NCBI GenBank assembly: GCA_963832835.1 | Contig: CAWHVD010000001.1 | Span: 1,364,001 to 1,428,000 of the forward strand | Source of the DNA: CAVPKN01 sp963832835 | Lineage (GTDB): Bacteria > Chlamydiota > Chlamydiia > Chlamydiales > JAAKFR01 | Length of the DNA: 64,000 nt | Direction of reading: 5' to 3' | The notes under the pieces: model-generated | The model's database searches: none | The model's input: only the letters and a program-made list of their open reading frames with translations | Told to the model about the DNA's origin: nothing | Program-made: the position numbers and the translations under genes | In this document: positions 9,076 to 17,752 of the stretch, in pieces | Layout of the letters: the number at the start of each line of letters is the position of its first letter | How positions within the stretch are numbered: position 1 is the stretch's first letter

Positions 9076-10197
9076 CTAGAGCTCGAGAGCTTTTAGAAAA
9101 TTGTCGCCCTGTACAACCTGAATACCTTTATCGACAAATTCTCGCTTTAAATCTTTGACCACTTGGAGTGCAGGAAGATTATATTTTTCGTGAAAATAAT
9201 GAAGGTGGGGACTGATTTGGTGGTTTTTAAATTTGACCTCTACGATCTGTTCAATTTGATCATCGTGCACAAGCGCAAAATCGATTTCCTTGTGCTCTTT
9301 TGTATGAAGATAACAAAGGCTATAGGGCTTAGCCTGGTAGTCAATTTTTGCCAGAACATGCTTGAGTAGGCAAACGGCAACTAAGTTTTCAAATTTACAT
9401 CCGTTATCTCCTTTCACGAGTCCTGTATCAAAAAAGTAGATTTTCGGTTCTTTAAGCAAACTACGTGCAATGTTATGAGAAAACGGGGTGATTCGAAAAA
9501 CGATATAGAGCGCTTCTAAAATATGGATGTACGATTTGACGGTATTGGGGGAGATGCCCACATCTTCTGCCAATGATGTGTAGGATATGGGTGAGCCAAC
9601 TCTTAGCCTTAACAATTCAAAAATGAGTCGGATTGCCTTAAGGTTTTGAATGTTTTCAAAATCTAAAACATCTTCTCTTAGCAGACTATCGACATACTGA
9701 AGCCGCCATCTGTCGGCATCAATGGGATCTTCATCTAAAAATGGCTCTGGAAATCCTCCTCTTTGCAAAAAGTGATCAATCGAGTAGGGGACATCCATTT
9801 TGTCACATTCCGCAGGTGATAGTGGTAAAAGACGATGTAAATAATAGCGACCTGCTAGTGAGTCTCCAACATGCTGATAGATTTCGAGCCGCGCGCTGCC
9901 TGTGACCAATATTTTTTGATGGGCTAATTTCGTATCGTAGATACCCTTTAAATAATTTTTCCATTGAGGCATTTTGTGGATTTCATCGAGAACGAGTAGT
10001 TCCACTGATGGGAGCCACGATTCCTCTAGAATGATTCTGCGATCTTCGGCCCTGTCAAAGTTGAGATAGGTCGATGACTCATATTTTGCAGCAATCGCCT
10101 TGGCAAGAGTTGTTTTTCCAGCCTGTCTGGGTCCGGCCAAAAGAACCATTTTTTTATTGAGATCGCGCTCTATTGCTGCTTGTTGATACCTTCGCAT
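9076..10197 (-). CDS. AAA-type ATPase with DUF4143-like C-terminal domain
   Basis: 373 residues. Walker A is LLAGPRQAGKTTLAKAIA (about 19-36) and Walker B is VELLVLDEIHK (about 85-95), followed by ILVTGSARLEIY, the sensor segment of this family. The C-terminal half includes a winged-helix stretch (SYTSLAEDVGISPNTVKSYI) and a nuclease-like DUF4143 end (KEIDFALVHDDQIEQIVEVKF). Such ATPases are common in accessory DNA and their role is unsettled. It stands alone between two inverted family-2 repeats, suggesting that repeats and gene may have moved as a unit. Confidence 0.9.
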   Translation of the reverse strand: MRRYQQAAIERDLNKKMVLLAGPRQAGKTTLAKAIAAKYESSTYLNFDRAEDRRIILEESWLPSVELLVLDEIHKMPQWKNYLKGIYDTKLAHQKILVTGSARLEIYQHVGDSLAGRYYLHRLLPLSPAECDKMDVPYSIDHFLQRGGFPEPFLDEDPIDADRWRLQYVDSLLREDVLDFENIQNLKAIRLIFELLRLRVGSPISYTSLAEDVGISPNTVKSYIHILEALYIVFRITPFSHNIARSLLKEPKIYFFDTGLVKGDNGCKFENLVAVCLLKHVLAKIDYQAKPYSLCYLHTKEHKEIDFALVHDDQIEQIVEVKFKNHQISPHLHYFHEKYNLPALQVVKDLKREFVDKGIQVVQGDNFLKALEL

Positions 10198-10273
10198 ATT
10201 GACTATTTTGCATCATTTTGCGGAAAAGTCCAGACTTTTCCGCATTGCGCTGCAAAAAAGTCTTAAATTAATC

Positions 10274-10389
10274 GTGACTATTCACGAGCCAGCAGAATCC
10301 TTAGGGCAGCCCCAGTTTGTCAAGGTGGTAGTGGATAGTCACCATAGAGAGGCTTTTTAACCAAAAAGATGGATTACCTGAATAGTTAC
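10274..10389 (-). repeat. Small inverted-end repeat, family 2, copy 2
   Basis: About 116 bp, reverse orientation to the copy at 8868: it starts GTGACTATTCACGAGCCAGC and ends GGATTACCTGAATAGTTAC. The last 19 bases also occur at the start of the group II intron ORF at 20848-20866. Confidence 0.88.
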
Positions 10390-10435
10390 AATTAATCGGG
10401 CTAGAGCTCTCCGGTGGCTCGCAAATTGCCGCGGA

Positions 10436-11683
10436 TTAAGTAGTTTTATGAGCGCGGAGGATGGGGCTATTGATGAGGAAGTATCCTGAGGCACAGAGGC
10501 AGAGGAGGGCTCCCAGTAACATTAATCCGATGGGATGTAGGGTGGGTAGGAGGAGGGCGCCTAGAGTAGGGATTGCGCACCCTCTTAGGCCCACAGTGAG
10601 GATGTTCGTGCTACTGAATGTAAGGCTCTCCTTCTCTTTAGCGAAGACAAGACCCGACATGTGCCAGCTCAGTTCGCTACCCGCTTGCATCACCCCATAA
10701 AAGGCATAGGCGAGATAAAGCAAAACCCAATGCCAAGAAGCCGCAAGCAGGAGAAAGGGAAAAAGGGTGGCAAAAAGGGTTACCAGTGCGCTGAAATGAA
10801 AGATCGTGAATTTACGGAAGAGCTTGGTCCATAGCGGTGTGGTGCAAGCAACGCCAATTCCTTTGCACACAGAAATCGCAAGGCCCATTTCAACGAAGGA
10901 AAGATCGAGAGTATCTACAAAAAATTGAGGCAGAGCCGGGTGTATGATCATGAGGCCGCCTCCGCCGAGCATGAACCCAATTTGGTAGCTAGTAAAATCT
11001 TTACGCAAACAGAGCAGGTCCCATATCTGCTTCCAGGGTTTTGAAATCTGATATCCCAACTGTCCCCATTTGTGAGGTGATGGTTCTCGGCAAAGGGGTA
11101 CAATAGGAGCATGAGAGGGAGCGATGGAGGGAAGCAAAAAGGTAGAGCAGATTCCCAGGGCAGCAGTGATGGAGAAAAACCATCTCCACATTTCAGGATG
11201 AGCGTCCAGAAGTAAGCCGGCGCCTACTGCGAGCAGAGCTCCTGTGAGATAATCGATCATCGTTCCATACCCAACGAGTTGTTCACGCTTTGTTTCAGGC
11301 AGGTTGTATTTTAATAATTCCATCCATGCTGGGATAGTTGCCCGGCTGAGCATCATATAAAGGCCGAACGCTAAAATAATGAGCCAAACGGATTGAATCC
11401 AGGGGAGGAATAGAAATGGGAGATAGCGAAAAAAATGAGCTCCCACTAGATTGGCGATAATCTTATCTGGCCTGCCATGGATCGCTCCGCTCCAGTAGGG
11501 AGAGAGCAAAGAGGTGGCGGGTTTTAAGGCCACGATCGCCGCGACTTGCAGGGGAGTGATATGAACATTTTTATAAAGGATAAAGCCGAGCATGCTAAGC
11601 AGACACCAGCAAGGGGTGCCCATGAGGCGTGTGGCTAGGAAGGCGATTTGTGTGCGCTTGGCTAACATAATCTGCTCTATCAT
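10436..11683 (-). CDS. Major facilitator superfamily transporter
   Basis: About 415 residues with around 11-12 hydrophobic segments and a longer polar middle loop (about 195-235). It has no clear signature that fixes a substrate. ATG at 11683 is preferred over a TTG at 11707, which would overlap the start codon of the divergent permease gene. Only 23 bases then separate the two genes. It belongs to the accessory block that splits the export operon. Similar carriers in intracellular bacteria move nutrients or drugs, but nothing here discriminates. Confidence 0.8.
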   Translation of the reverse strand: MIEQIMLAKRTQIAFLATRLMGTPCWCLLSMLGFILYKNVHITPLQVAAIVALKPATSLLSPYWSGAIHGRPDKIIANLVGAHFFRYLPFLFLPWIQSVWLIILAFGLYMMLSRATIPAWMELLKYNLPETKREQLVGYGTMIDYLTGALLAVGAGLLLDAHPEMWRWFFSITAALGICSTFLLPSIAPSHAPIVPLCREPSPHKWGQLGYQISKPWKQIWDLLCLRKDFTSYQIGFMLGGGGLMIIHPALPQFFVDTLDLSFVEMGLAISVCKGIGVACTTPLWTKLFRKFTIFHFSALVTLFATLFPFLLLAASWHWVLLYLAYAFYGVMQAGSELSWHMSGLVFAKEKESLTFSSTNILTVGLRGCAIPTLGALLLPTLHPIGLMLLGALLCLCASGYFLINSPILRAHKTT

Positions 11684-11706
11684 AGAGCTTTTTAGAAGGG
11701 CAGTCA

Positions 11707-12816
11707 ATGTTTAATCGTATTTTATCATTGATCAAGAAAGAGTTGGTAGGGATTTCGCGTGATCCGAAAATCCTATTTTCTCTTCTGATGCCTCCTCTGA
11801 TCCAATTATTCGTCTTTACTTTCGCAGCAACTCTCGATGTTAAAAATGTGCGGATGGGAGTCATCAACAGGGATAACGGCAGGCCGGCTTTTGAGCTTGT
11901 GCAGCGCTTCCGTGGCGCACCCACTTTCAAAGATATTGTTTATTTAGAGGCAATGGAGCAGGTTGGCGCTTTCATGGATCGACAAAAAGGTGTCATGGTT
12001 CTATCCATAGATGAGCAGTTTTCTCGCAATCTTGAGGCTGGAAAACCGGCCGATATCCAGCTTATCCTAGATGGTCGCAAATCCAATACGGCCCAAATTG
12101 TGGCAGGCTATGCAACCACTATTATCGATCAGTTCAGCACAGAATTTTCTACTATGATCGGTGTGAAACAGCAGAACGCACGTTTAGTGCCCCGCAATTG
12201 GTTTAATCCAAATATTTTGTATTATTGGTACAATAACCCGTCACTGGTTACGACCTTATCGATGCTGACTTGTCTAGTGGTCACTTCAATTTCCGTAGCA
12301 CGTGAAAAGGAACTGGGTACTTTTGACCAGATGTTAGTCTCACCACTCTCTCCTGTAGAGATCCTGATCGGAAAAATTGTGCCTGGAGTGATCGTGGGTA
12401 TGTTGGAGGGGTTGATGATGCTCGCAGTCGGGGTCTTTATTTTTCAGGTGCCTTTTACGGGCTCGTTCACTCTTTTTGTAATCAGCCTTCTGATATTCAT
12501 TTTTGCAATTGGTGGGATTGGGTTATTTGTGTCTTCCTTGGCAGGTACCCAGCAGCAGGCGATGCTAGGTACCTTTGTGATCATGGTCCCATCTGTATTA
12601 CTCTCCGGATTTGCGACACCTGTTGAGAACATGCCTGTATGGCTGCAGCCGGTATCTAACATCATCCCCATGAAGTTTATGCTTATTATTTCAAAAGGGA
12701 TATACTTGAAAGATATACACCTTAAAACTGTTTTGCATAACCTTTGGCCGATGGCAGTCATTGCCCTTTTTACACTCACGGGGGCAACTTTATTATTCAG
12801 AAGGAGGCTCGAATGA
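11707..12816 (+). CDS. ABC-2 type permease (YbhR-like)
   Basis: 369 residues with the same plan as the permease at 6426: a first TM (ILFSLLMPPLIQLFVFTFA), an extracytoplasmic domain, then SVAREKELGTFDQMLVSPLS before the C-terminal TM block (LLSGFATPVENMP). AGAAGGG lies at a good distance before ATG 11707. It should be the second half-permease of the YbhFSR-type exporter, now cut off from its partners by the inserted block. Its TGA overlaps the TolC-like gene's ATG. Confidence 0.92.
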   Translation: MFNRILSLIKKELVGISRDPKILFSLLMPPLIQLFVFTFAATLDVKNVRMGVINRDNGRPAFELVQRFRGAPTFKDIVYLEAMEQVGAFMDRQKGVMVLSIDEQFSRNLEAGKPADIQLILDGRKSNTAQIVAGYATTIIDQFSTEFSTMIGVKQQNARLVPRNWFNPNILYYWYNNPSLVTTLSMLTCLVVTSISVAREKELGTFDQMLVSPLSPVEILIGKIVPGVIVGMLEGLMMLAVGVFIFQVPFTGSFTLFVISLLIFIFAIGGIGLFVSSLAGTQQQAMLGTFVIMVPSVLLSGFATPVENMPVWLQPVSNIIPMKFMLIISKGIYLKDIHLKTVLHNLWPMAVIALFTLTGATLLFRRRLE

Positions 12817-14267
12817 GGCGTACTATCACATTCTTAGGTTTAAGTGCTTTCTTAAGTGGCTGTTTATTAGGTCCCAATTACCGCGCTCCGGAAAATGTGG
12901 TAGATGATACTTGGCATGCTGAGTGTGCTCCCATATATCCCGAAGAGGAACCTCCCCCTATAGCCTGGTGGGAGCTGCTGGGCGATCCGCTTCTTAATGC
13001 TTACATCGAAAGTGCCGCTCATTACAACAACGACGTCCTCAGAGCAGAGGCTAACATTTTGCAAGCCCGTGCAATCAGAGTGATGACAGCGTCCACACTT
13101 TTTCCGCAAGTTGCTGCCGATTTGAGCGCAACGCGGACCTATTTTAGCAAAAATGGTCCTGTTTTTTCAATAGGTACAGGGCAGACTAGCACGGTGACAG
13201 GACTTCCTTTCCAAATCCAGGCTCCCCAAACCCAAAACCTCTATAATGCCCTGATCGATGCTTCTTGGGAGATCGACATTTTTGGGAAAACAAGGCGGGC
13301 TGTGGAAGCTGCTGATTACCAGATTGGGGCTGCGATTGCTAACCGTAACGATGTCTTGATTTCGGTACTCGCGGAAGTGGCCCGCAACTATGTGGAGCTG
13401 CGCAGCGCGCAGCTGCGGGGCCAATTGATCGAAGAGGATATCTCCTATCTAGAAAAAATTCGTAAAATCTCAGCTAGCCAACTTAAAGCGGGATATATCA
13501 ATCGCCTAGATCTTGACAGAGTTGAAGCAGAACTTGCCCAGGACCAAGCTAACCTGCCAGCTGTGCATACCCAAATTTATCAGAACATCTATGCCCTTTC
13601 GGTTTTGATAGGGGCATTGCCAGAAGCCCTTCTTTGTGAGCTACTTCCTATAGAGTCAATGCCATGTGTGCCTCGGACGGCCCATATCGGCCTGCGTTCG
13701 GAATTATTGCGCCGTCGTCCAGATGTCCGAGTAGCAGAGAGGAATCTTGGGAATGCGACTGCCAATATCGGTGTAGCTGTCGCCTCCTTTTTTCCCTCAT
13801 TCACTCTAGCTGCGGATATTGGTTTTCAGTCTTTGAATCTGAGTAACCTTTTTCAAGCGGGCAGCTTGACCTGGGCGATCGGAGGTGACATCAATGTCCC
13901 TCTTTTTCAGGGAGGTAACTTAATAGGTAACTTGCGTCTGGCAGAAGCTAAGGCAACTGCAGCAGCCTTTAATTATCAACAAGTTGTTCTGCACGCCTTA
14001 CAGGAAGCAGAAACGGCGTTAGTGGCTTATACAGAAGAGCTGCAAGCCTCCTATGACTTGGACCGGGCCGTGCAAAGGTATGATGCGCTTGTGAATCTGA
14101 CCCGTTCCCGTTATGCAAAAGGACTGGTCAGTTTAACAGATGTACTTGATATCGAAAGGCAATGGAACTCCTCTGCACAAAATCTTTTAACAAGCGAAAC
14201 GGCGGCGCTGGTAGATCTCATCACTCTCTATAAGTCCATAGGTGGGGGCTGGGAGCCCATCGAATAA
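12813..14267 (+). CDS. TolC/OprM-type outer-membrane efflux lipoprotein
   Basis: About 484 residues. The signal peptide ends in a lipobox (LSAFLSGC, Cys19 as lipid anchor) followed by LLGPNYRAPENVV, a typical start for NodT/OprM outer-membrane factors. Two outer-membrane efflux repeats follow, each with the long helical hairpins of this family (LRSELLRRRPDVRVAERNL is the linker signature). It completes the tripartite export system. The ATG overlaps the permease stop (ATGA) and is preferred over the ATG at 12744. Confidence 0.94.
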   Translation: MRRTITFLGLSAFLSGCLLGPNYRAPENVVDDTWHAECAPIYPEEEPPPIAWWELLGDPLLNAYIESAAHYNNDVLRAEANILQARAIRVMTASTLFPQVAADLSATRTYFSKNGPVFSIGTGQTSTVTGLPFQIQAPQTQNLYNALIDASWEIDIFGKTRRAVEAADYQIGAAIANRNDVLISVLAEVARNYVELRSAQLRGQLIEEDISYLEKIRKISASQLKAGYINRLDLDRVEAELAQDQANLPAVHTQIYQNIYALSVLIGALPEALLCELLPIESMPCVPRTAHIGLRSELLRRRPDVRVAERNLGNATANIGVAVASFFPSFTLAADIGFQSLNLSNLFQAGSLTWAIGGDINVPLFQGGNLIGNLRLAEAKATAAAFNYQQVVLHALQEAETALVAYTEELQASYDLDRAVQRYDALVNLTRSRYAKGLVSLTDVLDIERQWNSSAQNLLTSETAALVDLITLYKSIGGGWEPIE

Positions 14268-14668
14268 GTTGGCGATCGTGCTTATCCTGTTTTTTTGATT
14301 TTTAACAGTACGACATTTTACATAAAAATTATCTCGTGTAAATATAAAAATCATGCACAACATTTTTATGACAGAACATTGATATTCAACGTTTAAAATA
14401 AATTCCATATGTGCAACTGTCAAACTCGGGTGATCAATTATGGTTAGTTGCCAAAGGGTCGGGAATCGCTAGTGCTTCTGCGCTGGGTATTCTAGGATTA
14501 GTGACTGGATACGCTTCCCGTCACATAAGAATTTGAGATTGAAGAATCCGTCTCTGAAGAGACACTCGCAAAAATTAAATCCATGTACCTTGACATCAAT
14601 TGAAGGCGCCTTTACCTTATCCTTCAAATTTCAAAGATTTAAATTCCAAAGAAGAAGAGTTACCCCCC
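14268..14668 (+). other. Intergenic stretch with a short reading-frame relic
   Basis: No complete gene. Around 14408-14537 an open stretch encodes LSNSGDQLWLVAKGSG followed by a hydrophobic segment and a stop, without a usable start. It looks like the tail of a decayed membrane protein. The rest is AT-rich and may carry the promoter of the following effector gene. The ribosome-site-like GAAGAAGAG is at 14651-14659. Confidence 0.35.
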
Positions 14669-15973
14669 ATGATAACAACAGAGCCCTGGCACATCGATTT
14701 CACAGCACACCAAGCCCTACAACAGAGCCCGCAGAAGGCAAGCACCTACACCCTCCTAGAAGGAGGTCCATCCGACTACCAAAAAGTCACTATCCTGTAC
14801 CAAAAATCTCCCATAGCAGGCTATCACATAGGCCGCATAGAGATTATCCACAACCCCGCTCTCACCCGCCAATTTGAAGGGAAAGTGATGGTTTTGAATG
14901 AAAGAGCCGGCAGCCCCGCCTTTGCTCCCAAATGGGATACCGAACAAGACAAACCCCTCCGCACACGTATAGACCAAGCCCTCAAGACAGTCACCATCCA
15001 ACACCCCGCCACCTACCACAACGTCCAACTCTTTCCCGCCTTCCACGGCACCAAAGCCCCCCTTTTAGACAGCATTTTCCGCACAGGCTTTGCAAACCTT
15101 GCCACCACAGACAGTGGCTTTTTCGGTAAAGGCATCTACAACACCAGCCACGCAGAGTATGCCCACCGCGTCTACAGCGACGGCACCCTTCTCTACAACT
15201 GGGTAGCCTTCTACTCAGCCTATCCCGTCACCCTACCGGACATGCCCAAACTCCAAGGGAGCTCCAACCACTCCAATTATGACGCCCACTACACCCTCGT
15301 TTCCCCCAAGAACCCCCAAAATCCCAATGAAGTCATCTACCACCCCATTACATCCCTCCAACACCCCACCTATGACGAACACGTCGTCTTTGACTCCTCG
15401 CACGTACTTCCCCGCTATCTAGTCACCCTAGCTCCCGACGGCCCCAACCTCACAGCTCTTGTCCCCACAGCCACAGGCCTCACCCTCATGATGTCCCTGG
15501 GCGCTTATTTCCCCGAAGCCCCCCTTGCCATCCACCCTCTATTACAAACCCAAATCACAAACATCACCCCCCATTTAACCACCCCCCTAAATCCCGCCCA
15601 ACTCACCCTCTTCACCCTTCTTGAAAGAACCAAAGGAGAAGCCGACCCCACCATCAAGACCACCCTAGCCAATAGAATCACCAAACTCCTAGATACAGGA
15701 CGCCCTCTACCTATCCCCACTCCCCAAGGAGCGATGGCCAAAGTAATCGCCGCCCCTGCTCTTCCCCCCCAAGCCTTCGGTAAAGCCCTCTGGGCCACTC
15801 CACAGGCAGTGCTCCCTCCCCCTCCTACCGCCGCCCCTGCTCTTCCCCCCCCAAGCCTTTGGCAAAGCCCTCTGGGCCACTCCACAGGTAGTGCTCCCTC
15901 CCCCTCCTATCGCCGCCCCTGCTCTTCCCCCCCAAGCCTTTGGCAAAGCCCTCTGGGCCACCCACTTTGGTGA
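14669..15973 (+). CDS. PARP-type ADP-ribosyltransferase effector, DGR target 1 (N-terminal part; frame broken at a poly-C run)
   Basis: From ATG 14669 the read-through frame gives 434 residues. Residues about 65-255 match the catalytic domain of PARP14-like mono-ADP-ribosyltransferases: YHIGRIEIIHNPALTRQF, FHGTKAPLLDSIFRTGF, FGKGIYNTS, SPKNPQNPNEVIYHP and HVVFDSSHVLPRYLVTL. The H-Y-E triad appears complete as His126, Tyr157 and Glu237; PARP14 itself lacks the Glu. No signal peptide, so action inside the host is inferred. Residues about 355 onward hold a Pro-rich repeat (PALPPQAFGKALWAT). The second repeat unit has C8 at 15845-15852 where units 1 and 3 have C7, shifting the frame and ending the protein early. 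With C7 it would continue into the 15891-16541 frame, about 624 residues. The gene is very C-rich on this strand, unlike its neighbours. A TTG at 14600 is an alternative start. Confidence 0.85.
   Translation: MITTEPWHIDFTAHQALQQSPQKASTYTLLEGGPSDYQKVTILYQKSPIAGYHIGRIEIIHNPALTRQFEGKVMVLNERAGSPAFAPKWDTEQDKPLRTRIDQALKTVTIQHPATYHNVQLFPAFHGTKAPLLDSIFRTGFANLATTDSGFFGKGIYNTSHAEYAHRVYSDGTLLYNWVAFYSAYPVTLPDMPKLQGSSNHSNYDAHYTLVSPKNPQNPNEVIYHPITSLQHPTYDEHVVFDSSHVLPRYLVTLAPDGPNLTALVPTATGLTLMMSLGAYFPEAPLAIHPLLQTQITNITPHLTTPLNPAQLTLFTLLERTKGEADPTIKTTLANRITKLLDTGRPLPIPTPQGAMAKVIAAPALPPQAFGKALWATPQAVLPPPPTAAPALPPPSLWQSPLGHSTGSAPSPSYRRPCSSPPSLWQSPLGHPLW
15845..15852 (+). repeat. Poly-C run (C8), frame-breaking
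   Basis: Eight C in the second of three near-identical Pro-rich repeat units. The same position has C7 at 15764-15770 and 15927-15933. The extra base moves the gene out of the frame of its C-terminal domain. Phase variation, recent decay or a homopolymer sequencing error are all possible. Confidence 0.85.
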
Positions 15974-16541
15974 CATAGGAATTGAGCCACCCCTACCTCC
16001 CGATATCCATACCATCCTCGAGAGCCCCTGCCCCTTTTGGCCAGGCAAAAAGACCAAAGAGACCCACCTCCTCACCCTCATTCCTGCCACGATCGATGGC
16101 GCCCCCCTCACCCTCAACAAACTTGAAGAGCTCATCCGGAACCCCAAACAAGGTCACAAAACAAAGTATAAGTACTACTATGACGAGCTTAAAAAAGAGT
16201 ACGGTACCATCCCTGTCAAGCAGGCGCATTGGGTCCTGATGCCCCGGGATGTCATCCCCGGGAGCAGATACAAGAGCTACGCCTATCAACAGCAGTTAGT
16301 AGCCCAGCATCCTCACTATCAAGTACCCCAAGCCATCGAGGCGGCTGTGTGTATGTTGATGGAGTTTGTGGTCTCTGGGGTTCGTTTATATGGAGACAAT
16401 CCATGGACCTTTACGCGATGTGAAGAAAGTGTTAAGGGATATCAAATCGTTGTTGGGGGTTTTGGCACCGATGGCCTCGATGTCAATTACAGCATCGGGG
16501 TCAGCGGCTACTATGGCGTTGGTCCTTTGCGGAAGTTCTAG
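15891..16541 (+). CDS. DGR target 1, C-terminal variable domain (other frame of the PARP gene)
   Basis: 216 residues from a GTG at 15891, probably not an independent gene. It continues the Pro-rich repeats of the preceding PARP gene in the frame reached if the C8 run were C7. The domain reads WVLMPRDVIPGSRYKSYAYQ, EAAVCMLM, GVRLYGDNPWTFTRCEES and ends VGPLRKF, a plan that fits the C-type-lectin-like fold of DGR targets (inferred from layout). The last 30 or so residues are the variable repeat. The segment 15936-16101 is almost identical in DNA to 19670-19833 in the U-box target, so this module has been duplicated or converted recently. Confidence 0.85.
   Translation: MLPPPPIAAPALPPQAFGKALWATHFGDIGIEPPLPPDIHTILESPCPFWPGKKTKETHLLTLIPATIDGAPLTLNKLEELIRNPKQGHKTKYKYYYDELKKEYGTIPVKQAHWVLMPRDVIPGSRYKSYAYQQQLVAQHPHYQVPQAIEAAVCMLMEFVVSGVRLYGDNPWTFTRCEESVKGYQIVVGGFGTDGLDVNYSIGVSGYYGVGPLRKF
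16447..16539 (+). repeat. DGR variable repeat VR1
   Basis: Matches the template repeat at 18139-18233 (opposite strand) over its whole length. Ten of the eleven differences before the final GGCGTTGGTCCTTTGCGGAA block are at template adenines: GAC to GGC, AAT to GAT, AAC to TAC, AGC or ATC, GAC to GTC or GGC, and so on. The one exception is AAC to AAT. The shared block near the stop codon is the likely initiation-of-mutagenic-homing site, with an A/G difference just after it. Confidence 0.95.
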
Positions 16542-16675
16542 GCCATCGGTCCTTGGAACATTGGTGCTTGTATGGCCATTGTTTTTTGGAGCTTGGGTCC
16601 TTGGCAGCTTGTGGGGCAGGGGAGTGAAGGCATCTGTTTAAGCTGAGGAGGTCTCTGTGATAGAACAGGGGGAGT

Positions 16676-16699
16676 TTGAGGGGGACATGTCCCCCTCAA
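16676..16699. repeat. Perfect 24-base palindrome downstream of VR1
   Basis: The half site TTGAGGGGGACA is followed at once by its exact complement. It lies about 135 bases after the target's stop. It could fold as a terminator stem or a cruciform. Other DGRs have a hairpin or cruciform just beyond VR that aids homing, but those sit much closer. Confidence 0.6.
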
Positions 16700-16708
16700 G
16701 AGCGCAGT

Positions 16709-16752
16709 AAAAAGCCTATTGGATCAGCCCCTTACCCAATAGGCATTTTTTA
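16709..16752. terminator. Bidirectional rho-independent terminator
   Basis: A 9-bp stem, GCCTATTGG (16714-16722) with CCAATAGGC (16736-16744), is flanked by A-rich sequence on the left and T6 on the right, so it can act in both directions. It serves the converging DGR target 1 and reverse transcriptase genes. The reverse transcriptase stop codon lies in the loop. Confidence 0.8.
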
Positions 16753-17752
16753 TCGCCTGCGCGAGAGTGTGTTGATTAGCATGGGATAAGATTCCTAGAT
16801 AGGATTGTAGCCTTTGATCCATTTGTTTGAGATCTATTTCCCCTCTGAGATACGCCGTATAAGCTTCCTTCAGTCTTTTTTTCAGTCTCTGTTTTGTCCG
16901 CGTGCGTACCAATCTATGGTTTGGAAATAGGACATAGCCTATAAAATCGATTCCTTCAGTCAATTTTTTAATCATCACTTTTTTGGGGTGCAGTTTCAAG
17001 CGTAAATTTTTTGTTAAAAAATCTTGAACCACAAAGATCAGGTGCTTCAGATGGGATTCATCCCTAGATAAGATAATAAAATCGTCACAGTATCGGAGGT
17101 AGTAGGGTTCTCGAAGAGTCTGCTTGATAAAATCGTCCAATTCATGCAAATAGACATTGGCAAATAGTTGTGAGGTCACATTTCCAAGAGGGATGCCCAT
17201 CGCTTCATCAATTTGAAAACTGTCGATAATCTTATCAACGATCTCCAAAACACCCAGGTCTTGAATATTTCTCCGGATGAGGACCTTAAGAATTTTATGA
17301 TCGACACTGTCGAAAAAACATTTAATATCCATTTTCAGGGCATAGCAAGGCCTACTGTTATTGGCACTTACTTTTCTAATCATCCTGTGTAAGGATGTGA
17401 TTCCAACATGCGTACCCTTTCCCAGGCGACTTGAAAGGGAATAAAAGATGAATTTTTTATCAAACACATCGGCAAGAATGTTATGGACCATCTGATGGAC
17501 AAGACGATCTTTGACAGATGCCTTACTGATGTAACGTTGTTTAGGTTCAGAAATGTAGAAATGTTGATAGGGATCATGACAATACTCGAACGTTCTAAGC
17601 GTGTGATGCAGTTGAAAAATATTATCTTCCAAATATCTCTCAAAACATTGGATATCTTTTCTTTTACGTTTCCCTCTTATAAACTGATCCCAGCTTTGAA
17701 AAAGATGGTTAGGGGCTGTCATTTTCTCAAAAAGGTTATCGGTTAATTTCAT
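16724..17752 (-). CDS. DGR reverse transcriptase
   Basis: 342 residues from ATG 17752. The RT motifs are ALKMDIKCFFDS (catalytic Asp142), IPLGNVTSQ (about 187-195), YYLRYCDDFIIL (YCDD at 221-224) and a closing IDFIGYVLFPNH. The LGNVTSQ block, with Gln where retrons and group II introns have Pro, is the mark of DGR reverse transcriptases. There is no maturase or endonuclease domain. It copies the template-repeat RNA with adenine-specific errors. It faces target 1 and overlaps the Avd gene by two bases at the start codons. A longer start at 17785 would extend into avd and is less likely. Confidence 0.95.
   Translation of the reverse strand: MKLTDNLFEKMTAPNHLFQSWDQFIRGKRKRKDIQCFERYLEDNIFQLHHTLRTFEYCHDPYQHFYISEPKQRYISKASVKDRLVHQMVHNILADVFDKKFIFYSLSSRLGKGTHVGITSLHRMIRKVSANNSRPCYALKMDIKCFFDSVDHKILKVLIRRNIQDLGVLEIVDKIIDSFQIDEAMGIPLGNVTSQLFANVYLHELDDFIKQTLREPYYLRYCDDFIILSRDESHLKHLIFVVQDFLTKNLRLKLHPKKVMIKKLTEGIDFIGYVLFPNHRLVRTRTKQRLKKRLKEAYTAYLRGEIDLKQMDQRLQSYLGILSHANQHTLAQAIKNAYWVRG

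Noticed and set aside
15505..16147. Minus-strand ORFs opposite the PARP gene
   Set aside because: Shadow frames of a C-rich repetitive coding region; the PARP frame carries the recognisable domain.
16724..17752. Reverse transcriptase as a group II intron or retron protein
   Set aside because: It lacks maturase and endonuclease regions, has the DGR-type SQ motif, and lies beside an Avd-like gene and a matching TR/VR pair.
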